DNA of 64,000 nucleotides from Streptomyces sp. Ru62 (GCF_002920615.1 NZ_PQSU01000001.1:62001-126000); one strand, 5' to 3'; counted from the stretch's first letter, positions 26,687-34,872 are shown. The notes: a model not told the origin generated them from the sequence alone. Made by a program: numbers and translations.

Positions 26687-27475
26687 GTGAGCCCTCTCCC
26701 TTCGGGCCTCCTCGGTGATCTCGACCCCACGAGCGATCGTGCGGTCTTCCGGCAGATCGCCGACCAGTTGCGCGAGGCCATCGACCGTGGGCGATTCCGC
26801 GAGGGCGAGAAGCTGCCCTCCGAAGCCGACCTTGTCGACCACTTCGGGGTGTCCCGGATGACGGTCCGCAACGCCTTCTCCATCCTCCAGGGTGAGGGCC
26901 TGGTGCACGCCGAACACGGCAGGGGAGTCTTCGTACGACCACGCCCGCCCGTCAGGCGCCTCGCCTCAGACCGTTTCGCCCGCCGGCACAGGGAGCAGGG
27001 CAAGTCCGCGTTCATCGTGGAGGCCGACGCGGCCGGCAGTCACCCCCAAGTGGACAGCCTGGAGGTCAAGGAGGAGAAGGCCAGTCAGGACGTCTCCGCC
27101 CGGCTGGGGTCCGTGCGGCGTGTGCTGGCTCGTCGGCGCCGGTACCTGCTCGACGGACGGCCCGTCGAGTTCGCCACCTCCTACCTTCCACTCGACATCG
27201 CCCGCGGAACCCCCATCGCCGAACCCAACCCCGGCCCCGGCGGCATCTACGCCCGCCTGGAAGAGCTGGGCCACCGCCTCGACCACTTCGAAGAAGAGAT
27301 CCGCGCCCGGATGCCCTCGCCCGCAGAGGTCAAGACGCTCCGGCTGGCCGCCGGCGTCCCTGTCATCCACCTCATCCGGACGGCCTTTGACACCGAGGGC
27401 CGCGCCGTCGAGGTCTGCGACACCGTGATGGCGGCGGACGCGTACGTCCTGTCGTACCAGCTTCCCGCCACGTGA
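26687..27475 (+). CDS. GntR-family repressor (KorSA-like)
   Basis: 262 residues from the GTG at 26687, with AAAGGAG upstream. An N-terminal winged helix-turn-helix (REGEKLPSEADLVDHFGVSR then MTVRNAFSILQGEGLV) is followed by a UTRA ligand domain (RRVLARRRRYLLDGRPVEFA, then GIYARLEELGHRLDHFEEEI). In pSAM2 the KorSA homologue represses the replication and transfer genes and itself. The operator-like repeats around this gene fit that role. Confidence 0.92.
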   Translation: MSPLPSGLLGDLDPTSDRAVFRQIADQLREAIDRGRFREGEKLPSEADLVDHFGVSRMTVRNAFSILQGEGLVHAEHGRGVFVRPRPPVRRLASDRFARRHREQGKSAFIVEADAAGSHPQVDSLEVKEEKASQDVSARLGSVRRVLARRRRYLLDGRPVEFATSYLPLDIARGTPIAEPNPGPGGIYARLEELGHRLDHFEEEIRARMPSPAEVKTLRLAAGVPVIHLIRTAFDTEGRAVEVCDTVMAADAYVLSYQLPAT

Positions 27476-27497
27476 TCAGATGGGCGACGGCACAGCT

Positions 27498-27863
27498 CTA
27501 GGCGGTCGGCTCGTCCTCGCCGTCGGCGGCCGGCGCGAACATGTGGCCGATGTTGGTCCACATGAAGCCCTCTCGCCAGTCCGGCTTGTCGAGCATCCAG
27601 CCGAGGAGAGCCTGCAACACCTTCTCCTGCGACACCGTTCGGGTCTGGTAGTGCTCCGCCGGGACACCGTCGCGGTACTCCAGCTGGTAGGTGTTGTTGT
27701 CGCGGAACCAGACCTGGATGTACCAGTCGCCCTCCCGCTCCTCGTCCCGGCGCTCAAGGATCAAGTACTCGTTGCCGCGTCTCAGGTTGGCGAGCATGGT
27801 TCCTACTGCCGGCTTCGTGGGGCGCTTCAGCTCGGATCCACGGCCGTTGGTCGCTATCAGCAT
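27498..27863 (-). CDS. AICE hypothetical protein
   Basis: 121 residues from the ATG at 27863. A conserved-looking core: NEYLILERRDEEREGDWYIQ and VWFRDNNTYQLEYRDGVPAE, then EKVLQALLGWMLDKPDWREG. The tail ends in acidic residues. It reads like an all-beta to alpha/beta immunity-type or regulatory protein; no family recognised. It is convergent with the repressor gene and divergent from the transfer operon, with two operators between. Confidence 0.65.
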   Translation of the reverse strand: MLIATNGRGSELKRPTKPAVGTMLANLRRGNEYLILERRDEEREGDWYIQVWFRDNNTYQLEYRDGVPAEHYQTRTVSQEKVLQALLGWMLDKPDWREGFMWTNIGHMFAPAADGEDEPTA

Positions 27864-27936
27864 GGGTGGATTCTGGCGGGTGGGTCTGACATCGGGCGTA
27901 GGCCGCTTCTCCGAACTCGTACACCCCAACACGCTT

Positions 27937-27952
27937 ACTCGTATAGACGAGT
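27937..27952. promoter_or_regulatory. KorSA-type operator 2 (palindromic)
   Basis: ACTCG-TATAGA-CGAGT is a 5-bp inverted repeat containing TAGACGAGT. It lies between the minus gene at 27863 and the transfer operon. Confidence 0.6.
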
Positions 27953-28013
27953 GGGCAAGTTGTGTGGCAAGGTGAGTGCGCGATCCGAACAAGGGACTCG
28001 CAGCACCCATCTT

Positions 28014-28025
28014 GTATAGACGAGT
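28014..28025. promoter_or_regulatory. KorSA-type operator 3
   Basis: GTATAGACGAGT lies 15 bases before the TTG start of the first transfer-operon gene (28041), overlapping its expected core promoter. Confidence 0.6.
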
Positions 28026-28040
28026 AGATAGGAGTGTGCC

Positions 28041-28397
28041 TTGCGCACCATCCGCGTGGAGACCTCCGGAGCGACGATCCTCCTCACCGAGGCCCCCGAG
28101 CCGAAGGTCCGCGACCGGCAGACCGGCGAGATCGCCAAGGACGCCAACAGCGGTGAGGCGCTGATGACCATTGGCGTCGTCTACATCGAGGACGGCGAGT
28201 CGTCGCTGATCAAGGTCACCGTTCCGGAAGGCGGCATCTCCGAGGGGCTGGCCCTCGGGTCGCCGGTCTCGCTGCCGGGCCTCGTCGCCCGGCCGTGGGA
28301 GTCCGTCTTCAACGGCCAGCAGCGCCACGGCATCGCCTACCGCGCTGCCGCCGTCACTCCGGCCGCCTTCCCGGCCGCGACCGGGGCCGCCGCCTGA
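28041..28397 (+). CDS. SCO3933-family regulatory protein
   Basis: 118 residues from a TTG at 28041 (AGGAG 8 bases upstream). It starts RTIRVETSGATILLTEAPEP, with PKVRDRQTGEIAKDANSGEA next and GSPVSLPGLVARPWESVFNG near the end. This family opens the transfer operon in many Streptomyces elements. Its stop overlaps the next ATG (TGATG). Role presumed regulatory. Confidence 0.8.
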   Translation: MRTIRVETSGATILLTEAPEPKVRDRQTGEIAKDANSGEALMTIGVVYIEDGESSLIKVTVPEGGISEGLALGSPVSLPGLVARPWESVFNGQQRHGIAYRAAAVTPAAFPAATGAAA

Positions 28398-29773
28398 TGT
28401 CCGACCTGACGACGCTTCTGGAGGTGGGTGGTCCTGTCGCCGCACTCGGCGGCGGGGCCGCCTACGCCCGGGCCAAGCACCCGGCGGCGTACTGGTCCAC
28501 GGTCGGTCTGCCGGTGTCCACGTTCCGGTTGCTCAGCTCGTACGGCTCGGTCATGGAGGCGTGTGGCCTGACGGTGGCGCCCTCCCGGCTGCGGGTGCTC
28601 GCCGTGAAGGCCATGACGCAGCGCGAGGTACGGCCCGTGCCGCCGCGTCGGGGCCTCATCCGGCCCACCACGACCGGGCTGCGGATACGCCTCCGCCTGG
28701 CGCCGGGCCAGGAACCCGCCGACGTCGCCGCCTCGGCCGAACGGCTACGGCACGCGTGGGGCGTTCACGCCGTGTACGTCACCACCGTCAAGCCGGGTGT
28801 CGTCGAGCTGCGGCTCGTGGGTTACGACGTCTTACGGCGGGTGCGTATGCCGCGAAAGATCGCGGGCGGCTTCCTGAAGGTGCCGGTCGCACTGCGAGAG
28901 GACGCCACACCGTTCGTCCGCGACTACCGCACCATCCCCCACCAACTCACCCTCGGTGCCACGCTGTCCGGCAAGTCCATGTACCTGCGGCACCTCATCG
29001 CCGGACTCGCTCCTCAGCCGGTCGCCCTCGTCGGCATCGACTGCAAACGGGGTGTCGAGCTGGCTCCCTTCGCGCCCCGGCTCTCCGCACTCGCGACCGA
29101 CCCGGAACAGGCGGCTGAACTGCTGCCGGTGCTGGTCAAGGAAATGGAGGACCGGTACGACCTGATCAAGGCCCGACAGGGCATTGCCCCCGGCACCCCG
29201 GACGAGGAAATCACCTCCGACATCTGGGGCCTGCCCGAGCACGAACGCCCGGTGCCGGTGGTGCTGTTCGTGGACGAGGTGGCCGAACTCTTCATGGTCG
29301 CCACAAAGAAGGACGAGGAACGGCGCGACGAGATGGTCACCCAGCTCATCCGCCTCGCCCAGCTCGGCCGCGCCGCCGGCATCTACCTGGAAGTGTGCGG
29401 ACAGCGCTTCGGCGCCGAACTTGGCAAGGGCGCCACCATGCTCCGCGCCCAGCTCACCGGCCGCGTTTGCCACCGCGTCAACGACGAAGCCTCCGCCAAG
29501 ATGGCCCTGGGCGACATCGCCCCCGAAGCGGTCTCCGCCGCCTGCTCCATCGCCCCGGAACGGCCCGGTCTGGCCGTGGCGGGCGACACCTCCGGCGGCT
29601 GGTCCCGCATCCGCACGCCGTACCTCTCCCTCGGCGACGCTGCCAAGACCTGCCGCGAGTCGGCCCCCCTGGTCCCCGACCTCCCCGCCCTGAAGCCCTT
29701 CCGGCCCGACGTGCCCGAGCATCCGGTCGAGAGCACGCCGCCGGTCGTCCTGCCGCACCCGGTCACCGACTGA
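28397..29773 (+). CDS. FtsK/SpoIIIE-type DNA translocase (TraB/TraSA)
   Basis: 458 residues from the ATG at 28397, coupled to the preceding gene. One possible N-terminal membrane-associated region is followed by the ATPase: Walker A GATLSGKSMYLRHLIAGL, Walker B PVVLFVDEVAELFMV, then GRAAGIYLEVCGQR. Homologues (TraB) are the only protein strictly needed to move double-stranded DNA between hyphae in Streptomyces conjugation. They form hexamers that bind clt repeats. The protein lacks long membrane spans. It is the central transfer gene of the element. Confidence 0.93.
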   Translation: MSDLTTLLEVGGPVAALGGGAAYARAKHPAAYWSTVGLPVSTFRLLSSYGSVMEACGLTVAPSRLRVLAVKAMTQREVRPVPPRRGLIRPTTTGLRIRLRLAPGQEPADVAASAERLRHAWGVHAVYVTTVKPGVVELRLVGYDVLRRVRMPRKIAGGFLKVPVALREDATPFVRDYRTIPHQLTLGATLSGKSMYLRHLIAGLAPQPVALVGIDCKRGVELAPFAPRLSALATDPEQAAELLPVLVKEMEDRYDLIKARQGIAPGTPDEEITSDIWGLPEHERPVPVVLFVDEVAELFMVATKKDEERRDEMVTQLIRLAQLGRAAGIYLEVCGQRFGAELGKGATMLRAQLTGRVCHRVNDEASAKMALGDIAPEAVSAACSIAPERPGLAVAGDTSGGWSRIRTPYLSLGDAAKTCRESAPLVPDLPALKPFRPDVPEHPVESTPPVVLPHPVTD

Positions 29774-29807
29774 CCTTCCCCTGCCCGACTCCGGAAGGAG
29801 CCGCATC

Positions 29808-30428
29808 ATGCGTGCCCACCTGGCCCGCGTCGACGCGGTGCTCGTCCAGGCGCTCATCGCCGCCGCACTGTCCTTCGCCCACCTGCATGACGTCGCCGTG
29901 GCGGCCGGACAGGACGGATGGAAGGCGTGGGCCTACCCCGTCTCCGTCGACCTGCTGCTGGTCGCCGCCTGGCGTCGACTGCGCTCCGGGCACGGCAAAG
30001 CGGCGGCCTGGTGCTGGTTCGTCATCGCACTCGCCGCCTCCCTCGGTGCCAACGTCGCCACCGCCGGCCTCCTCGACCTCGGCAACGTCCCGGCCTGGCT
30101 GCGCATCCTCGTCGCGGGCTGGCCCGCAATCGCCTTCCTCGGCGGAACCCTCCTCGCTCACACCGCGCCCAAGACGGACTCCGAGCCCGAGGTCATCGAG
30201 GACCAGGAGGACGAGCCCGAAACCGCGCCCGAGCCACCTGCCCAACCGGCCATCGAGGCACCACCGCAACCCTCGCCCGTACCCGTCCCGTCCGCCCTGG
30301 TCCACCACGCCCGCAAGGTCGCCGCCGAGCACCAAGCCCGTACTGGCGTCCCGATCGACACCCCCACCCTCCGCGCCCGCCTCGGCGTCCCGGCCCCGAT
30401 GGCCGAAGCCATCGCCGCCCACCTCTGA
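29808..30428 (+). CDS. DUF2637 membrane protein (spread protein)
   Basis: 206 residues from the ATG at 29808 (GGAAGGAG upstream). Four hydrophobic segments in the first 115 residues (VDAVLVQALIAAALSFAHLH, AYPVSVDLLLVAAW, WCWFVIALAASLGANVATAG, LRILVAGWPAIAFLGGTLLA) match DUF2637. The C-terminal half is acidic and Pro-rich, ending in a small helical domain (KVAAEHQARTGVPIDTPTLR). Proteins of this type sit in the spd region and are linked to spread of the element within the recipient mycelium. Confidence 0.85.
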   Translation: MRAHLARVDAVLVQALIAAALSFAHLHDVAVAAGQDGWKAWAYPVSVDLLLVAAWRRLRSGHGKAAAWCWFVIALAASLGANVATAGLLDLGNVPAWLRILVAGWPAIAFLGGTLLAHTAPKTDSEPEVIEDQEDEPETAPEPPAQPAIEAPPQPSPVPVPSALVHHARKVAAEHQARTGVPIDTPTLRARLGVPAPMAEAIAAHL

Positions 30429-30439
30429 GAGGAGACCCC

Positions 30440-30631
30440 GTGTCCGCCAACCGCAGCTTCCGCAACGTCACCCGCATCGGCCCCGTTCAGGTCGGCACCG
30501 CTTACGACAGCCGGGGCCGTGAGAAGCACACCGCGGCCTGCACCGCCCCGCGCTGCGGCTTCTCCGCCGACTACGACAGCCGCGCCGCCGCCGAACTGGC
30601 CGCCCGCACCCACCGCTGCCCCGTCCGCTGA
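30440..30631 (+). CDS. mobile element transfer protein
   Basis: 63 residues from the GTG at 30440 (GAGAGGAG upstream). SFRNVTRIGPVQVGTAYDSR then AACTAPRCGFSADYDSRAAA and a final HRCPVR. The cysteines of CTAPRC and the later HRC suggest a small zinc-binding fold. It is a standard member of AICE spread operons. Confidence 0.8.
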   Translation: MSANRSFRNVTRIGPVQVGTAYDSRGREKHTAACTAPRCGFSADYDSRAAAELAARTHRCPVR

Positions 30632-30647
30632 AAGGACCCGGACAACC

Positions 30648-30857
30648 GTGACCGTCAGCCTGCCGCTCGTCGTCGTCCTCGGCTTCTTCGCCTGGGGAGC
30701 GATCAAGTTCCTCGGCGTCCGCACCTGGATCGTCGTCCTGATCGCCCTGTTCGGCTTCTGGCTCTCGCACACCTTCCTGGCTCCCGCCATCGAGTCCGGC
30801 ACGCGCTCCGGCGTGAGCGTCGTAACGGCTCACATGCCTAGACGAGTAGATAAGTAG
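30648..30857 (+). CDS. small spread membrane protein (Spd-type)
   Basis: 69 residues from the GTG at 30648 (AAAGGA upstream). Two membrane segments back to back: SLPLVVVLGFFAWGAIKFLG and TWIVVLIALFGFWLSHTFLA, with a short C-terminal tail. It lies between the transfer protein and the SpdD-like gene. Confidence 0.75.
   Translation: MTVSLPLVVVLGFFAWGAIKFLGVRTWIVVLIALFGFWLSHTFLAPAIESGTRSGVSVVTAHMPRRVDK
30838..30847. promoter_or_regulatory. KorSA-type operator 4
   Basis: CTAGACGAGT followed by AGATAAG, just before the SpdD-like gene and overlapping the end of the preceding coding region. Same TAGACGAGT core as the other operators, so an internal repressed promoter is likely. Confidence 0.5.
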
Positions 30858-30866
30858 AGGCCTGCC

Positions 30867-31112
30867 GTGTTCCTGCCCAAGTACCCGGACAGCCCCACCC
30901 CGCCGCCCGTCCACACCCACGCGCCGACCGACCCGGCTCCCGCCCGACGCGGCCTCCCGTCGCTCCCCGTGGATCAGAAGACGGTCGCGACGGTGCTCGT
31001 CGCCGGCGTGGTCCTCACCGCGCTTCTGGCCGCCGTCGCCGTCACGGCCATATCCGTGGCCGTCGCCGCTGTCGTCGTGCGCTCCCTGCTCCGCGACCAG
31101 TACCGGCGCTGA
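30867..31112 (+). CDS. SpdD-like protein
   Basis: 81 residues from the GTG at 30867. A Pro/Thr/His-rich N-terminus (KYPDSPTPPPVHTHAPTDPA) is followed by a long hydrophobic segment (TVATVLVAGVVLTALLAAVA and onward) and a basic end (RSLLRDQYRR). This composition is that of SpdD proteins of Streptomyces plasmids. It precedes rep by 95 bases. Confidence 0.8.
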   Translation: MFLPKYPDSPTPPPVHTHAPTDPAPARRGLPSLPVDQKTVATVLVAGVVLTALLAAVAVTAISVAVAAVVVRSLLRDQYRR

Positions 31113-31207
31113 CAAGCCGAACCGCACCCGGGGCGGCCACGACACGGCCAAGCATCCGGCCGCCCCGGGCCATCACTCCTGACCGATCCAGTCAGAAGGA
31201 GACCGCC

Positions 31208-32554
31208 ATCTTCACCCGCACCACCCCGCCCCCGCTCCCGGAACTCGCAAGGCTGGCCGAAGGCGGCACCCTGCCCGGTATCCTCCGGCAGCTCTCCGGG
31301 CTCGGCGGTTGCACCAACCCGATCCGCCTCGACGGCCACCGCACCGAGTACGACATCGACACCACCACCGGTGAGATCGGCCGCGTCGTCCACCACCTCG
31401 ACTCGACCGCCCTCCCGGCCGGCCAACTCCTCGTCCGCTGCAACAACCGCCGCACCACTCGCTGCCCGGCCTGCGCCGAGGTCTACCGCCGCGACACCTT
31501 CCACCTCATCACCGCCGGGCTGCGCGGCGGCAAGGGCACCCCGGAACACGTCGCCGCCCACCCCCGCGTCTTCGCCACCTTCACCGCCCCCGGCTTCGGC
31601 CCGGTCCACAACCGCCGCACCGACGGCCGCTCCTGCCGCTGCGGCACCCACCACGTCCAGGACGACGACGCCCTTGGTACCCCGCTCGACCCGGACACCT
31701 ACGACTACGAGGCGGCCGTCCTCTGGAACGCTCACGCCGGGCAGCTCTGGCGGCGCTTCTCCGTCTACCTGCGCCGGGAGGTGGCCAAGCGAGCGGGCCT
31801 GTCACAGCGGCGATTCCGCGAGCACGCTCGCGTGTCCTTCGCCAAGGTCGCCGAGTACCAAAAGCGCGGAGCCGTCCACTTCCACGCGGTCATCCGCCTC
31901 GACGGCCCCGGCGGAGGAGACACCCCGCCTCCGGCCTGGGCAACGGCCGAACTCCTCACCGACGCCATCGAGGCCGCTGCCGCCAAGGTCCGCGTCGACG
32001 GCCTGGTCATCGACGGCCGTGCTCACACCTTCGCCTTCGGCCGCCAGCTCGACGTCCGTACCATCCGCTCCGCCGACTTCAACGACGGCCAGGAACTGAC
32101 CGAGCGGGCCGTAGCGGCGTACATCGCCAAGTACGCCACCAAGGGCGCGGAGACCGCGACGGGTGCCCTCGACCGCCCGCTGAAGTTCGCCGCCGAACTC
32201 GCCCAGCTCGACATCAGCGACCACGCCCGCCGCCTCATCCGAACCGCCTGGACCCTCGGCGCACGCAAGGACCTGGAACACCTCCGCCTGCGGGCCTGGG
32301 CCCACATGCTCGGCTTCCGCGGCCACTTCTCCACCAAGTCCCGCCGCTACTCCACCACCCTCGGCGCCCTCCGCGACGCACGCGCCGAATGGCGCCGAGT
32401 ACAAGCCGCAGCAGCCAACGGCCCGGAGCCCGAGACGACGTACGTCCTCGCCCACTGGGTCTTCGCCGGCACCGGCCTATCCGACGCCGAAGCCTGGCTT
32501 GCCGCATCCCTCGAACCCGCCCCCGGAACGGAAGGAGAGCCCACGCATGGCTGA
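31208..32554 (+). CDS. rolling-circle replication initiator (RepSA-like), apparent AUC start
   Basis: 448 residues if translation starts at ATC 31208. No ATG, GTG or TTG occurs in frame between 31112 and 31781, yet strongly conserved Rep sequence fills this stretch. AAGGAG at 31196-31201 is ideally spaced for the ATC. Visible parts: FTRTTPPPLPELARLAEGG at the N-terminus, zinc-ligand type CNNRRTTRCPACAEVYRRDT, the HUH motif GAVHFHAVIRLDG and the tyrosine region ERAVAAYIAKYATKGAE. These are the motifs of Streptomyces rolling-circle Rep proteins. The next gene (xis) overlaps its end by 8 bases. Confidence 0.88.
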   Translation: MFTRTTPPPLPELARLAEGGTLPGILRQLSGLGGCTNPIRLDGHRTEYDIDTTTGEIGRVVHHLDSTALPAGQLLVRCNNRRTTRCPACAEVYRRDTFHLITAGLRGGKGTPEHVAAHPRVFATFTAPGFGPVHNRRTDGRSCRCGTHHVQDDDALGTPLDPDTYDYEAAVLWNAHAGQLWRRFSVYLRREVAKRAGLSQRRFREHARVSFAKVAEYQKRGAVHFHAVIRLDGPGGGDTPPPAWATAELLTDAIEAAAAKVRVDGLVIDGRAHTFAFGRQLDVRTIRSADFNDGQELTERAVAAYIAKYATKGAETATGALDRPLKFAAELAQLDISDHARRLIRTAWTLGARKDLEHLRLRAWAHMLGFRGHFSTKSRRYSTTLGALRDARAEWRRVQAAAANGPEPETTYVLAHWVFAGTGLSDAEAWLAASLEPAPGTEGEPTHG

Positions 32555-32786
32555 TCGACGCCGCGCATCGGCCGATGTAGCCGCCGCACCGCGCACCCTG
32601 CCCAGGCGGTTCCTGACTCCTGAAGACCTGGTGGAGATGTTCGAGCTGCCCAGTGTCGAGACGGTCTACCAGTGGCGCCGTAAGCGCACCGGTCCTCGGG
32701 GCTTTCGGGTCGGCCGGCACCTGCGGTTCGATCCGGACGACGTACGCGCCTGGGTGGAGTCCCAGATCAAGGAGGCCGCTGCCTGA
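32547..32786 (+). CDS. excisionase / helix-turn-helix protein (Xis)
   Basis: 79 residues from the ATG at 32547 (GAAGGAGA upstream). RFLTPEDLVEMFELPSVETV then YQWRRKRTGPRGFRVGRHLR and DDVRAWVESQ form a MerR/excisionase-type winged helix. It overlaps rep and runs into int with TGATG, so rep-xis-int are co-translated. It should direct excision by the integrase. Confidence 0.88.
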   Translation: MADRRRASADVAAAPRTLPRRFLTPEDLVEMFELPSVETVYQWRRKRTGPRGFRVGRHLRFDPDDVRAWVESQIKEAAA

Positions 32787-34030
32787 TGGCCGGACACATC
32801 CAAGACCGCTGGTACAAGGAAGAGAAGGGACCGGACGGCAAGACTCGCAAGGTCAAGACCGAGCGCTATGGCACGGGCATGCGCTACCGCGCCCGCTACG
32901 TCGGCCCGGACGGCACCGAGAAGTCCAAGAGCTTCCCCGACCGTCAGAAGCGGCTTGCTGAACAGTGGCTCTCGCAGACTGAGGCAGACATGGCGCGGGG
33001 GCAGTACATCGACCCCCGCGCGGCTCGGATCACCTTCCAGCAGTACGCCGAGAAGTGGGTGACCCACGCGCCGGACCCGAACACTCAGGCCTCGATGGAG
33101 TCGCAGCTCCGGTTGCACGCCTATCCCTACCTGGGGTCCCGCCCTCTCGGCTCCTTCCAGCCCGCTCACATCCGCGACTGGGTGCGGCAGCTTCAGGAGA
33201 ACGGTGTCCGCGGCTCGTATGCCCGGACGATCTACTCCAACGTGCGCGCCGCACTCAGCGCGGCCGTGGACGACGGGCACCTTCCCCGGAACCCGTGTGC
33301 CGCCCGCTCAGTCCGTCCACCGACTGTGGACAACAAGCGCGTGGTGCCCTGGACGCCGGAACGGGTCTTCGCCGTCCGAGCCGGCATGCCCGAGCGCTAC
33401 CAAGCCATGGTCGACCTGGGCGGCGGCTGCGGCCTTCGACAGGGCGAGATCCTGGGCGTGGCCGTCGACGCGATCGACTTCGAGTCGGACACCCTCCACG
33501 TGGTCCAGCAGCTCAAGCTGAGCCGCAGCAAGCCGGTCTTCGCCCCGCCGAAGGGCGGCAAGCTTCGGGACGTACCGCTCCCCGGTCCAGTCGCTGACGC
33601 TCTTCGCGCTCACATGAAGCGATTCCCACCGGTAGAGATCACCTTGCCGTGGAAGGTGGCGGACGGTCCTCCGGTGACCAAGCGGCTGATCTTCACCGGG
33701 CCGCGCGGCGGGCACGTCTGGCGTACGTCGCTCAACGAGGAGGTGTGGAAGCGTGCCCTTGCCTTGGCTGGCGTGATCCCCGAGCGGAAGCCGGGAGGGT
33801 CGTACGCCGAGTCCCGCGAGAACGGCATGCATGCCCTCCGCCACTTCTACGCCTCGGTGCTCCTGGACGCGGGCGAGAACATCAAGGCCCTCGCCGAGTA
33901 CCTCGGCCACTCGGACCCGGGCCTGACCCTCCGCGTGTACGCGCATCTCATGCCGTCGAGCCAGGAGCGCACCCGCAAGGCGGTCGCCGCCGTCTTCGAC
34001 ACGGCCCGGTCGTCCTCCTCCAGCACCTGA
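32786..34030 (+). CDS. tyrosine site-specific integrase
   Basis: 414 residues from the ATG at 32786. It has an N-terminal arm-binding region, a core-binding SAM-like domain (ITFQQYAEKWVTHAPDPNTQ onward) and the catalytic domain. Catalytic residues are visible: the first Arg in GCGLRQGEILGV, HALRHFYAS (H-x-x-R), YLGHSDPGLT (His) and the nucleophile Tyr in LRVYAHLM. It lies 80 bases from attR, the usual int-attP arrangement. Its expected site is the 20-bp core at the gpmA 3' end. Confidence 0.95.
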   Translation: MAGHIQDRWYKEEKGPDGKTRKVKTERYGTGMRYRARYVGPDGTEKSKSFPDRQKRLAEQWLSQTEADMARGQYIDPRAARITFQQYAEKWVTHAPDPNTQASMESQLRLHAYPYLGSRPLGSFQPAHIRDWVRQLQENGVRGSYARTIYSNVRAALSAAVDDGHLPRNPCAARSVRPPTVDNKRVVPWTPERVFAVRAGMPERYQAMVDLGGGCGLRQGEILGVAVDAIDFESDTLHVVQQLKLSRSKPVFAPPKGGKLRDVPLPGPVADALRAHMKRFPPVEITLPWKVADGPPVTKRLIFTGPRGGHVWRTSLNEEVWKRALALAGVIPERKPGGSYAESRENGMHALRHFYASVLLDAGENIKALAEYLGHSDPGLTLRVYAHLMPSSQERTRKAVAAVFDTARSSSSST

Positions 34031-34049
34031 CGGCCCAGAGACGGCCCAG
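34029..34049 (+). promoter_or_regulatory. paired arm-type sites, right end
   Basis: GACGGCCCAG at 34029-34038 and 34040-34049, overlapping the int stop codon. Spacing and orientation match the pair near attL (19447-19467). Confidence 0.65.
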
Positions 34050-34060
34050 CGGCAGCGAAA

Positions 34061-34097
34061 AGCCCCCTCCCAGCGGAGAAACCGCAGGCAGGGGGCT
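34061..34097. terminator. terminator for gpmA / int
   Basis: AGCCCCCT pairs with AGGGGGCT, with an inner GCGG/CCGC stem. It lies between the convergent int and gpmA genes and directly beside attR. On the minus strand the stem is followed by TTTTCGC. Confidence 0.75.
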
Positions 34098-34109
34098 TAC
34101 TCGTCAGCG

Positions 34110-34135
34110 GTTACTTCTTCTTGCCCTGGTTCTTG
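34110..34135. repeat. attR (3' end of gpmA)
   Basis: The same 20-bp core as attL, then a mismatch and TCTTG. It covers the last codons (NQGKKK) and stop of gpmA on the minus strand, so integration leaves gpmA complete. Confidence 0.85.
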
Positions 34136-34872
34136 ACCGCCTCGATCGCGGCCGCCGCCGCCTCCGGGTCGAGGTACTTGCCGCCGGGGGTGACCGGCTT
34201 GAAGTCGGCGTCCAGCTCGTAGTAGAGGGGGATGCCCGTCGGGATGTTCAGGCCCGCGATGTCCGCGTCGGAGATGCCGTCCAGGTGCTTGACCAGGGCA
34301 CGCAGGCTGTTGCCGTGGGCGGCGATCAGGACCGTGCGGCCGGTCAGCAGGTCGGGGACGATCGCGTCGTACCAGTACGGGAGCATCCGGAAGACGACGT
34401 CCTTCAGGCACTCCGTGCGCGGGCGCAACTCCGGCGGGATGGTGGCGTAGCGCGCGTCGTGGGCCTGGGAGAACTCCGAGTCGTCCGACAGCGGCGGGGG
34501 CGGGGTGTCGTACGAGCGGCGCCAGAGCATGAACTGCTCCTCGCCGAACTCGGCCAGCGTCGCCGCCTTGTCCTTGCCCTGGAGGGCGCCGTAGTGGCGC
34601 TCGTTCAGGCGCCAGGAGCGGTGGACCGGGATCCAGTGGCGGTCCGCGGCCTCCAGCGCCAGCTGGGCCGTGCGGATCGCGCGCTTCTGGAGGGACGTGT
34701 GGACCACGTCGGGGAGGAGATCGGCGTCCTTCAGGAGCTCGCCACCGCGGACTGCCTCCTTCTCGCCCTTCTCGTTCAGGTTCACGTCCACCCAGCCGGT
34801 GAACAGGTTCTTCGCGTTCCACTCGCTCTCGCCGTGGCGGAGGAGGATCAGCTTGTACGGTGCGTCGGCCAT
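34111..34872 (-). CDS. gpmA: 2,3-bisphosphoglycerate-dependent phosphoglycerate mutase
   Basis: 253 residues. The phosphohistidine motif is [12 protein letters not shown] near the N-terminus. [28 protein letters not shown] and the second catalytic histidine in [17 protein letters not shown] follow. It interconverts 3- and 2-phosphoglycerate in glycolysis. The C-terminus ends GKKK, whose codons form the att core of the AICE. The element supplies everything downstream of the stop, including the terminator. Confidence 0.97.
   Translation of the reverse strand: MADAPYKLILLRHGESEWNAKNLFTGWVDVNLNEKGEKEAVRGGELLKDADLLPDVVHTSLQKRAIRTAQLALEAADRHWIPVHRSWRLNERHYGALQGKDKAATLAEFGEEQFMLWRRSYDTPPPPLSDDSEFSQAHDARYATIPPELRPRTECLKDVVFRMLPYWYDAIVPDLLTGRTVLIAAHGNSLRALVKHLDGISDADIAGLNIPTGIPLYYELDADFKPVTPGGKYLDPEAAAAAIEAVKNQGKKK

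Larger units (their letters stand above)
19320..34129 (+). mobile_element. pSAM2-type actinomycete integrative and conjugative element (AICE)
   Basis: The boundaries are set by a perfect 20-bp direct repeat (19320-19339 and 34110-34129), giving 14,790 bp from core to core. The backbone contains the integrase and Xis next to attR, a HUH Rep and SpdD-like, Spd and DUF2637 proteins. It also has an FtsK-type TraB, an SCO3933-type regulator, a GntR repressor, a Nudix protein and an ATP-binding protein. Cargo fills 19.5-25 kb. The insertion site is the 3' end of gpmA, and the element restores the NQGKKK C-terminus. Such elements excise, replicate by rolling circle and move as double-stranded DNA in mycelium. 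Whether it is still mobile is untested. Confidence 0.92.
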
